Translations under genes and position numbers: made by a program | Shown: positions 6,780 through 6,917 of the stretch, piece by piece | Layout: every line of letters begins with the position of its first letter | How positions within the stretch are numbered: the first letter of the stretch is position 1 | The notes under the pieces: generated by a model | What the model was told of the DNA's origin: nothing | What the model saw: the letters and a program-made list of their open reading frames with translations, nothing else | Databases searched by the model: none | Assembly (NCBI GenBank): GCA_030765665.1 | Contig: JAVCCD010000276.1 | Location: forward strand, 1 to 6,917 | Direction of reading: 5' to 3' | From: Candidatus Tenebribacter mawsonii | GTDB lineage: Bacteria; Cloacimonadota; Cloacimonadia; Cloacimonadales; TCS61 | Length of the DNA stretch: 6,917 nucleotides

Positions 6780-6917
6780 TAACCATTTAGACTAAACTCG
6801 AATTACTTTTTATAAAAATAGATTTATCAAATTGATACATTTCTAAACAAATTATTATCAAAAATATAATTTCTAAATTCTAAGAAAAACAACTCATAAA
6901 TTAGTCAAAATTCATCA
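6780..6917. other. AT-rich tail, nothing recognised
   Basis: Very AT-rich sequence with stops in all frames. A perfect 12-nt palindrome, TTTTTATAAAAA (6807-6818), is present, but it is too AT-rich to call a terminator. No tRNA, gene end or promoter could be supported. Confidence 0.5.

Noticed and set aside
6807..6818. TTTTTATAAAAA as a terminator of the small gene
   Set aside because: The stem has only A-T pairs and no loop, in very AT-rich sequence; it would not form a stable terminator hairpin.

Overview
The window is AT-rich bacterial DNA with standard-code genes, clear AGGAG-type ribosome binding sites and tight same-strand gene spacing. Protein style points to an uncultivated, probably anaerobic, lineage of the FCB / Cloacimonadota kind. 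That placement is an impression from composition and protein families, not a test, and I hold it with low confidence.

Region 1 (1-4936) is a four-gene, plus-strand operon of membrane proteins ending in a strong intrinsic terminator. The first gene is cut by the left edge of the window. It encodes a large protein with a beta-rich, fibronectin-III-like outer part, a coiled coil, a membrane helix and a C-terminal module I recognise as DUF6754. It is followed at 8, 1 and 8 nt by a six-helix membrane protein ending in GIERTYLGGGD, a protein with one helix at each end and an alpha/beta domain carrying a GLKGAAEYE motif, and another six-helix membrane protein with LYKDNPFYKFAE near its start and LLIGRIQFLLGDWL near its end. 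I recall such proteins as conserved neighbours of DUF6754 proteins in several bacterial phyla, with no assigned function. The spacing and shared membrane location suggest one envelope complex. Its biochemical role cannot be read from the sequence. This is the best candidate here for an undescribed system.

Region 2 (4937-5167) is a non-coding gap between convergent genes. It looks like a degenerate repeat: outward-facing ends that match imperfectly as inverted repeats, a short hairpin, and two runs of roughly 7-nt AT-rich units.

Region 3 (5168-6442, minus strand) is a GT-B fold, GT4-like glycosyltransferase, probably acting in surface polysaccharide synthesis. It stands alone here and shows no functional link to the membrane operon.

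Region 4 (6443-6917) holds a 73-nt divergent intergenic gap, a small plus-strand gene (87 aa, hypothetical, highly charged tail), and an AT-rich tail in which I see no gene, RNA or clear terminator.
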